DNA of 64,000 nt from Andeanibacterium sp035497315 (GTDB lineage: Bacteria; Pseudomonadota; Alphaproteobacteria; Sphingomonadales; Sphingomonadaceae), in NCBI GenBank assembly GCA_035497315.1, contig DATJDU010000022.1, positions 1 to 64,000 of the forward strand. The letters are read 5' to 3'. Position 1 is the first letter of the stretch. Each line of letters opens with the position of its first letter. Shown one piece after another: positions 26,369 to 34,981 of this stretch. The notes beneath the pieces are model-generated. The model searched no databases and was not told the DNA's origin. It worked only from the letters and a program-made list of their open reading frames with translations. The position numbers were made by a program, and so were the translations under genes.

Positions 26369-27483
26369 GAGCCGCGCGAATCTTCCTTTACATCATCGCG
26401 CTCGGCATCGTTCTGGTGATCGGGACTTTCTTTGCCCTGCGCATCTGGTCAGACCAGCTGACCGCCTTTGCATTCGTCCCCACGGGCGAGTTCGAGCAGA
26501 AGCAGGCGCTGGCTGGAAATGCCTATGCCGATCCGCAGATGTGGTTCGCCCACCCCGGCCACGGCGACGATCTGGTGCGCTGGCAGCCCGGCGGCACGCT
26601 GCAGAAGCCGGGCGGGACGCGCTTCGCATTGTTTTTCGTCCACCCGACCTCCTATCTCGACAAGGCCGCCTGGAACGCCTCGCTGGAGGACCGGACGGCG
26701 AATGACCGGGCGCGGCTGCTGCTCAAAGGCATGGCCAGCCCTTTCGGCCAGGCGAGCGAAATCTGGGCGCCGCGCTATCGTCAGGCTGCCTTCGGCACCT
26801 TCTTCACCGAAGACGCGAGGGCCGACAAGGCGCTGGACCTCGCCTATCGCGATGTGGCGCAAGCCTTCGATTATTTCCTCACGCAGGTCCCGGCAGACGA
26901 GCCGATAGTGCTGGCGGGGCACAGCCAGGGCTCGGCCCATCTGCTGCGGCTGCTGGCGGAACATATCAAGGGCACCGATGCCCAGAAACGCATCGCGCTC
27001 GTCTACGCCATCGGCTGGCCTGTCTCGCTCGATCATGATCTGCCCGCACTGGGCCTTCCGGCCTGTTCGGTGCGCGATCAGGCGGGCTGTATCCAAAGCT
27101 GGGTGAGCTTTGCCGAGCCTGCCAATACCGGCCAGATGCTGGAACGCTACAACGCCTCGCTGGGCTTCGATGGCAAGCCGCGCAAGGGCAGCGCCATCCT
27201 GTGCAACAATCCGCTGACCGGCAGATCCGCCGACTCCGCCCCTGCAAGCGCCAATCTGGGCACGCTGGTGCCCAATGCGGAACTGACCGACGGCGTGCTG
27301 ACGCCAGGCGCGATTCCGGCCCGCTGCGATGCCAACGGCATATTGCTGATCGGCGATCCGCCCGCGCTCGGTTCCGCCGTGCTGCCGGGGAACAATTATC
27401 ACGTCTATGACATCCCGCTGTTCTGGAAGAATTTGCAGGCGGATGTGGCCTACAGGGTGAAGTTGTGGACGCCAAAGCCCTGA
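26365..27483 (+). CDS. DUF3089 alpha/beta-hydrolase-like protein
   Basis: A 372-aa DUF3089 protein with one N-terminal membrane anchor (residues about 7-26) and an extracytoplasmic alpha/beta hydrolase fold. The nucleophile elbow is GHSQGS, preceded by VHPTSYLDKAAWN. The start is a GTG that overlaps the AI-2E stop by 4 nt (GTGA), so the two are coupled. The substrate is unknown; family members resemble lipases or esterases. Confidence 0.85.
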   Translation: MRAARIFLYIIALGIVLVIGTFFALRIWSDQLTAFAFVPTGEFEQKQALAGNAYADPQMWFAHPGHGDDLVRWQPGGTLQKPGGTRFALFFVHPTSYLDKAAWNASLEDRTANDRARLLLKGMASPFGQASEIWAPRYRQAAFGTFFTEDARADKALDLAYRDVAQAFDYFLTQVPADEPIVLAGHSQGSAHLLRLLAEHIKGTDAQKRIALVYAIGWPVSLDHDLPALGLPACSVRDQAGCIQSWVSFAEPANTGQMLERYNASLGFDGKPRKGSAILCNNPLTGRSADSAPASANLGTLVPNAELTDGVLTPGAIPARCDANGILLIGDPPALGSAVLPGNNYHVYDIPLFWKNLQADVAYRVKLWTPKP

Positions 27484-27947
27484 TCACCACCCGCGCGGCC
27501 GAACTGCGCGAGGCCCTGCCCGGCGGGGGGACGCTGCTGGCGCTCGATATCGGGACGAAGACCATCGGCACCGCCTTTTGCGATGCGAGCTGGAGCTTCG
27601 CCACGGCAGGCAAGACCCTGCCGCGCGGCAAGTTCACCGCCGACAAGGCCAAGCTGGAGGCGCTGATCGCCGAACGGAGCGTGAAAGGCATCGTGATCGG
27701 CCTGCCGCTCAACATGGACGGTTCCGAAGGGCCGCGTGCGCAGGCCAGCCGGGCCTATGCCCGAAATCTCGCCCCGCTGGGCCTGCCCGTGCTGCTGTGG
27801 GACGAGCGCTGGTCCACCGCCAGCGCCGAACGGGACATGATCGCGCAGGATTTCAGCCGCGGCAAACGCGCCGAACGGATCGACAGCCACGCCGCCGCAG
27901 TGATCCTGCAGGCGGCGATCGACGCGCTGGCGGGAGGGAGCTTCTGA
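27465..27947 (+). CDS. ruvX: Holliday junction resolvase-like RuvX (YqgF)
   Basis: A 160-aa RNase H-fold protein of the RuvX/YqgF family, linked to pre-16S rRNA processing and junction resolution. LLALDIGTKTIGTAFCD has the first catalytic Asp, VIGLPLNMDGSEGPRA the GxPxxxxG loop, and DERWSTASAE the later acidic residues. The start is GTG 27465 (AGGGTGAAG upstream), inside the DUF3089 3' end. Confidence 0.92.
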   Translation: MDAKALITTRAAELREALPGGGTLLALDIGTKTIGTAFCDASWSFATAGKTLPRGKFTADKAKLEALIAERSVKGIVIGLPLNMDGSEGPRAQASRAYARNLAPLGLPVLLWDERWSTASAERDMIAQDFSRGKRAERIDSHAAAVILQAAIDALAGGSF

Positions 27948-28139
27948 ATGCCCGTCGATGAGATCGTGGGAACGGCGATCGAACTGACCGTGGAAACCGT
28001 TGTCGAAGTCGTGGATGTGCTCGGTCCCGACGACGACAAAAAGAAGCGGAAGCTCAGTCCCTGGAAAATTCTCTGGGCGATTTTGCTGATCGGCCTGCTT
28101 GCGCTTGCCCTTATCGCCGCATTCACCGATTTCGCCTGA
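27948..28139 (+). CDS. Small single-pass membrane protein
   Basis: A 63-aa protein with an acidic N-terminus (VDEIVGTAIELTVETVVEV), a charged DDDKKKRK patch and one C-terminal membrane helix (about residues 41-60). I do not recognise a family. It starts immediately after the ruvX stop and is the last gene of this plus-strand run, converging on the siroheme gene. Confidence 0.65.
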   Translation: MPVDEIVGTAIELTVETVVEVVDVLGPDDDKKKRKLSPWKILWAILLIGLLALALIAAFTDFA

Positions 28140-28158
28140 TCCTGGCTGGCGCCAGAGA

Positions 28159-28938
28159 TCAGCCCCGACGCAATTCCACCACCAGCCCCTTCGGCAACTC
28201 CGCCTCATAGGGCAACGGGCGACGCAGGGCATCGGCCCTCGCCCGGTCAAGAATCGCCTGCGGAATGCCCTGCCCCACCAGCAGCACGTCGGCACTGCCC
28301 AGCAAACGCGCCTCGCGCAGGGTTAGGTCGTCAGGGTTGGAACTGTGCAATTCTATCACTGCATGGCCAGCGGCCTTCTCGATATCCGCCCCGGAAATCC
28401 AGCCATCAACCGCGCCCGCGCTTTCCTCCCGCAACGGGTCGAGCGTGCCGCCCGGCCCCAGCGCCACATCGAGCGCCTGACGCCGTTCGGCAGCCGAAGG
28501 CCAGCGCGCGCGCAGTTTCTCGCGCGCGGCGTGGAGCGAGCCTGCCAGCGTGCCGAGCGTGGCAGGCAGCAACGATTCGAGCCGCAGGCGCAATTGCTTG
28601 GCCAGTCCTGCCGAGGCCCCGCCCGTACCGATGGCCACCAGCACCGGATCGCGATCGAGAATGCTGGGCGTTGTGAAATCGCAAAGCTCGGGCCGATCGA
28701 CCACATTCACCAGCACGCCCCGCGCCTTGAGCCGGCGGGCCGCTTCCTCATTCGCCGCCTGATCGTCCAGCGCGACAAAGGCCAGCCGCGCCCCGCGCGA
28801 CCAGCCCAGCTCCAGATCGCCGATCACTTCGCCGCCCGCGCGCTCCACCAATCGGCGCTTGGGCTCGGCTGCAGGGCCCTCCCCCAGCACGATCACCGGC
28901 TGCCCGGCAATGCGGTGGAAGAGCGGCAGTGATTGCAT
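28159..28938 (-). CDS. Siroheme synthase-type protein with truncated SUMT segment
   Basis: A 259-aa precorrin-2 dehydrogenase/sirohydrochlorin ferrochelatase (the Met8p-like half of CysG). The NAD-binding start is IVLGEGPAAEPKRRLVERAG, followed by VVDRPELCDFTTPSILDRDP and IGTGGASAGLAKQLR. Residues about 192-240 (NPDDLTLREARLLGSADVLL, then ILDRARADALRR) resemble only the first ~50 residues of the uroporphyrinogen III methyltransferase (SUMT) domain; the rest of that domain is missing. The ATG overlaps the lysA stop by 1 nt. Confidence 0.85.
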   Translation of the reverse strand: MQSLPLFHRIAGQPVIVLGEGPAAEPKRRLVERAGGEVIGDLELGWSRGARLAFVALDDQAANEEAARRLKARGVLVNVVDRPELCDFTTPSILDRDPVLVAIGTGGASAGLAKQLRLRLESLLPATLGTLAGSLHAAREKLRARWPSAAERRQALDVALGPGGTLDPLREESAGAVDGWISGADIEKAAGHAVIELHSSNPDDLTLREARLLGSADVLLVGQGIPQAILDRARADALRRPLPYEAELPKGLVVELRRG

Positions 28939-30203
28939 CAGCCCAACAGCCAGTCAGGTACTCGCTCGGCATCGGCGATGGCTTCGGGCGCGATCCGGTC
29001 GGCCACGACGGCGTAACGATCCCCATCCACCAGCACTTCGGGCACGAAGCCGCGGCTGTTGTAGGAAGATGCCATGGTCGCCCCATAGGCACCCGCCGTG
29101 CGGAACACCGCCAGATCGCCCGCTTCAAGCGCATCCATATGACGCCCCATGGCGAAAGTATCGCCCGTCTCGCAGATCGGGCCGACGATATTGCCGGTCA
29201 TCTTCGCACCGCTGGGGCGCACTGCGTCGAAATCGTGCCATGAACCATAAAGCGCCGGGCGGGCGAGATCGTTCATTGCCGCATCCACGATCACGAAGGG
29301 GTCGCGATTGCCATTACGCTTCACCCGCACCACCGAAGTGAGCAGAATGCCTGCATTGCCCGCGATCACGCGGCCGGGCTCGAACATCAGGGTGACGTCC
29401 CAATCCTTCGTCACGCGGGCGACCATCTGGCCATATTCGGCCGGGCTCGGCATCACTTCGCCCGCCTTGTAGGGCACGCCCAAGCCGCCGCCGAGATCGG
29501 CATGGCTGACCTTGAGCCCCGCCGCGCGAAGTTCCGCGATCAGGCGACCAAGGCGTGTGAACGCCTTTTCCAGCGGCGCAAGGTCCGAAAGCTGGCTGCC
29601 GATATGGACGGCGACGCCGCGCATATCGAGGCCGGGAAGCGAGGTGAGCCGCGCATAGATGCCCGGCGCCTCGTCGATCGGCACGCCGAACTTGTTGTCG
29701 GCCTTGCCGGTGGAGATCTTGTCATGCGTGCCCGCGTCGATATCCGGGTTCACGCGCAGGGCGCAGGGCGCAGTGTAGCCCATTCCCTCGGCGATGGCCG
29801 CCAGTTCACGGCCCTCTTCCTCGGATTCGATGTTAAACTGGCCGATCCCCGCCTCGATCCCGCGCCGCAATTCGCGCGCGGTCTTGCCCACGCCGGAGAA
29901 CACGACATCCTCGGCCGGCATACCGGCACGCAAGGCGCGCTCAAGCTCACCGCCCGAGACGACGTCTGCCCCATAGCCTTCGCGCTGGAGAATCTTCAGC
30001 ACGGCCAGGTTCGGGTTCGATTTCACGGCGAAGGCCACGTGCACCTTGGGCAGGATCGCCAGCGCCTCGCGGAAAACGCGGGCGTGCCGTTCCAACGTGG
30101 CGCGCGAATAGACATAGACGGGCGTGCCGATTTCAGCCGCAATGCGGGCCAGCGGCACGTCTTCGGCGTAAAGCTCGCCGTTCCTGAGTTCGAAATGATC
30201 CAT
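28938..30203 (-). CDS. lysA: Diaminopimelate decarboxylase
   Basis: A 421-aa PLP-dependent, fold-III decarboxylase making lysine from meso-diaminopimelate. The PLP lysine is in HVAFAVKSNPNLAVL; GVAVHIGSQLSD and the C-terminal ICETGDTFAMGR (with the active-site Cys) are diagnostic. It follows the small lipoprotein gene by 9 nt and overlaps the siroheme gene by 1 nt. Confidence 0.97.
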   Translation of the reverse strand: MDHFELRNGELYAEDVPLARIAAEIGTPVYVYSRATLERHARVFREALAILPKVHVAFAVKSNPNLAVLKILQREGYGADVVSGGELERALRAGMPAEDVVFSGVGKTARELRRGIEAGIGQFNIESEEEGRELAAIAEGMGYTAPCALRVNPDIDAGTHDKISTGKADNKFGVPIDEAPGIYARLTSLPGLDMRGVAVHIGSQLSDLAPLEKAFTRLGRLIAELRAAGLKVSHADLGGGLGVPYKAGEVMPSPAEYGQMVARVTKDWDVTLMFEPGRVIAGNAGILLTSVVRVKRNGNRDPFVIVDAAMNDLARPALYGSWHDFDAVRPSGAKMTGNIVGPICETGDTFAMGRHMDALEAGDLAVFRTAGAYGATMASSYNSRGFVPEVLVDGDRYAVVADRIAPEAIADAERVPDWLLG

Positions 30204-30212
30204 GATTACCTG

Positions 30213-30458
30213 TTATTCGGGCGGGAGATCGAAGGGATCGTCCTCGCGTTCCTCGGAGCGGCGGCGCAGTTCCACGCTACGTTCGGGCGCGGCCTGCGGG
30301 CTGGGCTCCATAAGTTCTTCGGCGGTGAGGCGGTCTTTCCGGCCGTAGGGAGCTTGCGGCAGTTCCTTCCCCGCCGCCGGTTTGAGATCGGCCGTCTGCC
30401 CGCAGGCGGCGAGCAGGGCGAAGCCTGGCAGGGCAAGGAGGGCGGCGAGATGCTTCAT
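30213..30458 (-). CDS. Small LptM-like lipoprotein
   Basis: An 81-aa lipoprotein with a signal ending in the lipobox LAAC (Cys19), followed at once by GQTADLKP, like the CGxxGxLxxP start of LptM/YifL proteins, which help the LPS translocon LptD mature. The rest is charged and rich in Glu, Arg and Pro. Its position between argH and lysA is the usual place for this family. Its ATG overlaps the argH stop by 4 nt. Confidence 0.7.
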   Translation of the reverse strand: MKHLAALLALPGFALLAACGQTADLKPAAGKELPQAPYGRKDRLTAEELMEPSPQAAPERSVELRRRSEEREDDPFDLPPE

Positions 30459-31852
30459 GCGTCCATTTCCAGCGCGAGGCGTGCCTGTGCGACGCGCTTT
30501 TCTACCTCGGATGGAGCGGTTCCGCCATGGCTCGCGCGCGAGGCGACGGAGGCTTCGACCGAAAGCGCGGAATAGACCCGTTCATCGATACGTGGATCGA
30601 TCGCCTGAAGTTCATCCAATGCGAGAGCTTCGAGCGCCATACCCTTGCTTTCAGCCAGCTTTACTGCCGCACCGGTAATATGATGCGCCTCGCGGAAGGG
30701 AATGTTCGCCTGCCGCACCAGCCAGTCGGCCAGGTCGGTGGCCGTGGCATAGCCCAGTTCCGCCGCCTGGCGCATCCGTGCAGTGTTGAACGTAGCATTG
30801 GCCACCATGCCTTCCATCGCCGCGATGGAGAGGCCGAGCAGCCCGGCCGCCTCGAACACGGGGGGCTTATCGTCCTGCATGTCCTTGGAATAGGCGAGCG
30901 GCAGGCCCTTCATGGTGATCATCAGCGCGGTAGCGCAGCCCACGATCCGCCCGGAATGGCCGCGCACCAGTTCGGCCGCGTCGGGATTCTTCTTCTGCGG
31001 CATGATCGAACTGCCGGTGGAAAGCGCATCGGGCATCCGCACGAAGCCATAGGGCTGGCTGGCCCAGATGATCATTTCTTCCGCCAGCCGCGAGAGGTGC
31101 AGCGAGCACTGCGAGGCGGCCATCAGATAATCGAGCGCAAAATCGCGGTCCGATACCGAATCGAGGCTGTTATCGGTCGGCCTGGCAAAGCCCAGCGCGC
31201 TGGCAGTCGCCTGCCGGTCGATCGCAAAGCCTGTGCCGGCCAGCGCCGCCGCGCCCAGCGGGCATTCATTGAGCCGCGCCCGCGCATCGGCAAAGCGCGA
31301 ACGATCCCGCCGCAGCATCTCGTAATAGGCCATCAGATGGTGGCCCAGCGTCACCGGCTGGGCGACCTGCAGATGAGTGAAGCCCGGCATTATCGAATTG
31401 GTATGTTCGCCCGCCCGCGTCACCAGCGCGCGCTGCAGTGCGGCCAGACCGGCATCCACTTCGTCGATCGCATCGCGCACCCACAGGCGGAAATCGGTCG
31501 CCACCTGATCGTTACGGCTGCGCGCCGTGTGCAGGCGCCCCGCCGCCGGGCCGATCAGTTCGGCAAGCCGGCTTTCCGTGGTCATGTGGATATCTTCGAG
31601 GTCCCAGTCCTCGGGCACACCATTGGCTTCATACTCGCCTGCGACCCGGTCCAGCCCTTCGCTGATCGTGCGGGCATCTTCCGCCGAAACAATGCCCTGC
31701 GCGCCGAGCATGGCGACATGGGCCTTGCTTGCGGCGATGTCCTGCCGCCACAATGCCTTGTCGAACGGGATCGACGCGTTAATTTCGCGCATGATCGCCG
31801 ACGGGCCCTCTGCAAAACGCCCGCCCCACATTTGATTGGAGCTTTTCTTCAT
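30455..31852 (-). CDS. argH: Argininosuccinate lyase
   Basis: A 465-aa fumarase-superfamily enzyme that splits argininosuccinate to arginine and fumarate. MWGGRFAEGPS near the N-terminus and the signature GSSIMPQKKNPDAAELVRG are clear. I chose ATG 31852 by family length; an in-frame ATG at 31894 has a stronger Shine-Dalgarno (GAGGCGG) but would extend 42 nt into the divergent TlpA gene. With the ATG at 31852 the two divergent start codons overlap in the tetranucleotide CATG. Confidence 0.95.
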   Translation of the reverse strand: MKKSSNQMWGGRFAEGPSAIMREINASIPFDKALWRQDIAASKAHVAMLGAQGIVSAEDARTISEGLDRVAGEYEANGVPEDWDLEDIHMTTESRLAELIGPAAGRLHTARSRNDQVATDFRLWVRDAIDEVDAGLAALQRALVTRAGEHTNSIMPGFTHLQVAQPVTLGHHLMAYYEMLRRDRSRFADARARLNECPLGAAALAGTGFAIDRQATASALGFARPTDNSLDSVSDRDFALDYLMAASQCSLHLSRLAEEMIIWASQPYGFVRMPDALSTGSSIMPQKKNPDAAELVRGHSGRIVGCATALMITMKGLPLAYSKDMQDDKPPVFEAAGLLGLSIAAMEGMVANATFNTARMRQAAELGYATATDLADWLVRQANIPFREAHHITGAAVKLAESKGMALEALALDELQAIDPRIDERVYSALSVEASVASRASHGGTAPSEVEKRVAQARLALEMDA

Positions 31853-32435
31853 GTCCCGTTCGTTGTCCGTCACGCTTGCGCTCGCACTCGGCATTACCGC
31901 CTCACTGGCGGGGTGCGATAGGGAAAGCGACACCGCCGCGCAACCACAGGGCGACGTAGCGTCCACTCAAAGCGCCAAGGAAGGACCTGTAAGCCGCAAA
32001 TTTGCCGGCGAAAGCCTGCCCGATTTCACCGCGACCGATCCGTCGGGCAAGACCCTCAGCCTCGCCAGCCTGAAGGGCCAGCCGGTGCTGCTGAACCTCT
32101 GGGCCACCTGGTGCGCGCCCTGCAAGGCGGAAATGCCGGTGCTGGATGCCATCGCCGGGGAGCATCAGGGCAAGCTGCGCGTAGTGACGGTGAGCGAGGA
32201 CATGAAGGGCGCCGAAGTGGTCACGCCCTTCTTCGCCGAAGGAAAATTCGCTCATCTCGAACCCTGGCTCGATACCAAAAGCGATCTCAGCTTCAATTCC
32301 GGCGCGGCGGATCTGCCGACCACTTTCCTCTACGATGCCAGCGGGAAGGAAGTGGCCCGCGTGACCGGCGCCTTCGACTGGGAAGGCGAAGAGGCCAAGG
32401 CGCTGATCGCCGAAGCGACAGGCGGCGCGGGCTGA
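31851..32435 (+). CDS. TlpA-like thioredoxin-fold lipoprotein
   Basis: A 194-aa TlpA/ResA-type protein. The lipoprotein signal ends at LAGC (Cys22) and the redox motif WCAPC is in LWATWCAPCKAEMPVL. The later PTTFLYD segment holds the cis-proline. It probably acts in the cell envelope on oxidised thiols, for example in cytochrome maturation. GGAG lies about 9 nt before the ATG. A dioxygenase-like gene follows 4 nt later. Confidence 0.88.
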   Translation: MSRSLSVTLALALGITASLAGCDRESDTAAQPQGDVASTQSAKEGPVSRKFAGESLPDFTATDPSGKTLSLASLKGQPVLLNLWATWCAPCKAEMPVLDAIAGEHQGKLRVVTVSEDMKGAEVVTPFFAEGKFAHLEPWLDTKSDLSFNSGAADLPTTFLYDASGKEVARVTGAFDWEGEEAKALIAEATGGAG

Positions 32436-32439
32436 CGCC

Positions 32440-33219
32440 ATGACATCCCGCCTCGCCACCGATCTCGCCGCCCTCGCCTCCCGCCGCCGGGCCATGGGAC
32501 TGGCGGCCCTCGGGCTGGGCGGACTGGCTGCCGCCTGCCAGGAAACGGTGGCGGCGCGCACTGCAAAGGGAGAGGCCTGCCTGCTCACTCCCACCGAGAT
32601 TCGCGGCCCCTTCCCGGCAGACGGAACCCGCGCCGGTGGGCAGACGCTGTCCGTCCTCGGCCAGCAAGGGCTGATCCGGCAGGACATCCGCGGCAGCTTT
32701 GCGGGAATGGAGGGCGAAGCGCCCGGCGTGCTGCTGGATTGCGCGATCCGGCTGGTCAGCGCGCAAAGCTGCGCCCCGCTGGCGGGCCGCGCGCTCTATC
32801 TGTGGCAATGCGATGCAGCGGGCGATTATTCGCTCTACAACCGGCGCGAGGTGAACTGGCTGCGCGGGATGCAGGCCAGTGACGCGGATGGCGTGGTGCG
32901 TTTCACCACTATCGTCCCCGGCTGCTATGGCGGGCGCGCGCCGCATGTGCATATCGAGCTATTCGAGAGCCTTGAGACCGCCACTTCGGGCCATGCCAGC
33001 CTGCTGGTATCCCAACTCGCCTTCACCGAGGCGGAATGTGCGGAAATCTATGGGGCGCGGGCAGAATATGGCTCCAGCTTCGACAATCTCTCCCGCTGGC
33101 CTGCCTCGCGCGATTTCGCCTTTTCCGGCCCGGAAGATGAACGCGCGGCGCAGACCATCCAGCTCGGCGGCAACCCGGAGAAAGGTTATACCGGAACCGC
33201 AACCGTGACGCTGGGCTGA
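32440..33219 (+). CDS. Exported intradiol-dioxygenase-like lipoprotein
   Basis: A 259-aa protein of the intradiol ring-cleavage dioxygenase superfamily. The N-terminus has a twin-arginine-like SRRRAMGLAALGLGGL followed by a lipobox AAAC (Cys33), so it is predicted to be a Tat-exported lipoprotein. The non-heme iron ligands are all visible: Tyr130 (GDY), Tyr163 (PGCY), His169 and His171 (PHVHIEL). A beta-sandwich fold is expected. Natural substrates of the exported branch are largely unknown. Its 3' end overlaps the FAD monooxygenase by 34 nt. Confidence 0.85.
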   Translation: MTSRLATDLAALASRRRAMGLAALGLGGLAAACQETVAARTAKGEACLLTPTEIRGPFPADGTRAGGQTLSVLGQQGLIRQDIRGSFAGMEGEAPGVLLDCAIRLVSAQSCAPLAGRALYLWQCDAAGDYSLYNRREVNWLRGMQASDADGVVRFTTIVPGCYGGRAPHVHIELFESLETATSGHASLLVSQLAFTEAECAEIYGARAEYGSSFDNLSRWPASRDFAFSGPEDERAAQTIQLGGNPEKGYTGTATVTLG

Positions 33220-34433
33220 CGGACCTCAGCCAGCCGGGGATAATCGGGCATGTCCAGCCCCAGCCGCCGCAGCGGCCCGCCCACCAGCCCGCCGACGAGC
33301 AGCGCCTGGATGGCTCCGCCCGGCCCCACCCGTGAAAGCGGCGCCAGCAGCCGGTCGCGCAGCAGTGCGGGCAAGGCCGCATCGCTCTGGTAAAGCGGTG
33401 TGAACAGGGCCGTGAGCCATTGATAGAGCTTCACATGGCCGCACCGCAGGGCAATCGCACGTTCCAGCAGAGCCTGCACTTGCCCCTCGCCCTCCAGTGC
33501 CATGGCAAGCGCCCAGGCATCCAGCAGCGCCATATTCGCCCCCTGCCCCAGTTGCGGGCTGGCCGAATGCCAGGCATCGCCGATATGGATCAGCCGTTCG
33601 TCCACGGGGCGCGGCAAGGTGCGATGGGCATAGCGCGCGAAAGTCAGTTGGCCCGGCTCCGCGATCTGGCCGAGCAGCCATTCGCATTCGGGCCACAGGC
33701 GCAGCACCTCGTCCTTCCACGCAGCAAGGCCGGCGGCCTTCCATTGCTCCAGCGCATCGGCCCGCAGGGACCAGAACAGGGCGAGCCTGCCCTGACCCGC
33801 TGGCAACACGCCCACCATCTGCCGCGCCGCGCGATAGCGTTGCTCCAGCAAGGCGGGATCGAAGGCCGACTCCGCCGGCCAGTCCAGCGTAGTCCACAAG
33901 GCCCCGTAATCGAGCCATTTGCCGGTTGGCGAAGCAAGCGTGGTATGCAGGCCCAGCGTATCGACGATGAGATCGTGCAGCGGAGACGATCCGCCATCGG
34001 CAAATGCCAGAATGCGCCCGCCATTGCCCATTGCGGACCCGGTGACTTCCCGGCCGGTGCGAATGGCGATCCCTTCTGCCTGCACCGCGTCATACAAGGC
34101 CGCGAACAGGCTGGCGCGATGGATACCTATGCCAAAGGCGCCGTGGCAGGAAAGATCTTCATAGCGGGCATCCAGCACCACCCGCCCCTGCGCATTGCGG
34201 CCCAGCAGGCGAGCGACCGGCGCTCCATCGCGCAGGATGCGCCCGGCCAGGCCCAGCCGGCCCAGCACAGCAAGGCCCGTCGGCTGGATCATCAGCCCCG
34301 AACCGAGCGGACGTGGCTGGTCGAAGCGTTCGTAAAGGGTGACTGCGTGGCCCTGCCGATGGAGCAGCAATGCGGAGGCCAGCCCCGCCATGCCGCATCC
34401 GGCAATCCCGATGTCCAGTTGCTGCCCCGCCAT
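33186..34433 (-). CDS. FAD-dependent monooxygenase, PHBH type
   Basis: A 415-aa flavoprotein of the p-hydroxybenzoate-hydroxylase-like family. The FAD-binding GxGxxG is in IGIAGCGMAGLASALLL, the ribose contact (E)R follows in VTLYERFDQPRP, and the second FAD motif is IGDAWHSASPQLGQGANMAL. The usual GADG motif before it is altered (VDTLGLHTT). Substrate unknown. The convergent 34-nt overlap with the dioxygenase-like gene is real: both stop codons are clear. Confidence 0.82.
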   Translation of the reverse strand: MAGQQLDIGIAGCGMAGLASALLLHRQGHAVTLYERFDQPRPLGSGLMIQPTGLAVLGRLGLAGRILRDGAPVARLLGRNAQGRVVLDARYEDLSCHGAFGIGIHRASLFAALYDAVQAEGIAIRTGREVTGSAMGNGGRILAFADGGSSPLHDLIVDTLGLHTTLASPTGKWLDYGALWTTLDWPAESAFDPALLEQRYRAARQMVGVLPAGQGRLALFWSLRADALEQWKAAGLAAWKDEVLRLWPECEWLLGQIAEPGQLTFARYAHRTLPRPVDERLIHIGDAWHSASPQLGQGANMALLDAWALAMALEGEGQVQALLERAIALRCGHVKLYQWLTALFTPLYQSDAALPALLRDRLLAPLSRVGPGGAIQALLVGGLVGGPLRRLGLDMPDYPRLAEVRQPSVTVAVPV

Positions 34434-34532
34434 ACGCAGGAGTTAGCGGGCGGGCGCGAGGTTTGGAAGGGCAAGTCTGGGCAGCCATCGCGGGAAGCCC
34501 GCAAGCAATCGTTTCACAGCCACGTCAGGCCC

Positions 34533-34856
34533 TTATCGCCAGGACTTCGCCCAGTTTTCCATCGCGACCAGCACCGGCTGGAGGCTCGCCCCCTTCGGTG
34601 TGAGCGCATAATCCACACGGGGCGGGATTTCGCCATAGTCCGTGCGGGCGACAAGGCCCTCCGCCTCCATTTCCTTCAGCGTCTTCGACAGGGTGCGATG
34701 GGTGATGCCGCCCAGCCTGCGCTGCAATTCGTTGAAGCGCAGCGGCCCGCCCATCAGCCAGTAGATCACCATGGGGCGCCATTTGCCGGACAGGAAATCG
34801 AGCGCCTGCTCCGCCGGGCAATGCCAGCCTTCGATTATGTCCGCGTGCTGGTCCAT
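34533..34856 (-). CDS. HxlR-family transcriptional regulator
   Basis: A 107-aa winged-helix regulator of the HxlR family: CPAEQALDFLSGKWRPMVIY, LRFNELQRRLGGITHRTLSK and a wing at PRVDYALTPKG. I chose ATG 34856. It is divergent from the pirin gene, a pairing often seen for this family, and the 125-nt gap contains an ATGTG-N8-CACAT dyad. Confidence 0.87.
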   Translation of the reverse strand: MDQHADIIEGWHCPAEQALDFLSGKWRPMVIYWLMGGPLRFNELQRRLGGITHRTLSKTLKEMEAEGLVARTDYGEIPPRVDYALTPKGASLQPVLVAMENWAKSWR

Positions 34857-34885
34857 CACAGTATCCCAAAAGACCGTACTTGTTG

Positions 34886-34903
34886 ATGTGTTAGCGTCCA
34901 CAT
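34886..34903. promoter_or_regulatory. Dyad between HxlR and pirin genes
   Basis: ATGTG-N8-CACAT in the divergent HxlR/pirin intergenic region, between two start codons 125 nt apart. It is a candidate operator for the HxlR protein; the arms are short. Confidence 0.35.
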
Positions 34904-34981
34904 ATGTTCCCTTCAACTGGAATGGCAATGCCCCGGGGCGGGGCGGACAAGCATAATACGCCCCCTTGAAAGGCCCATGCG

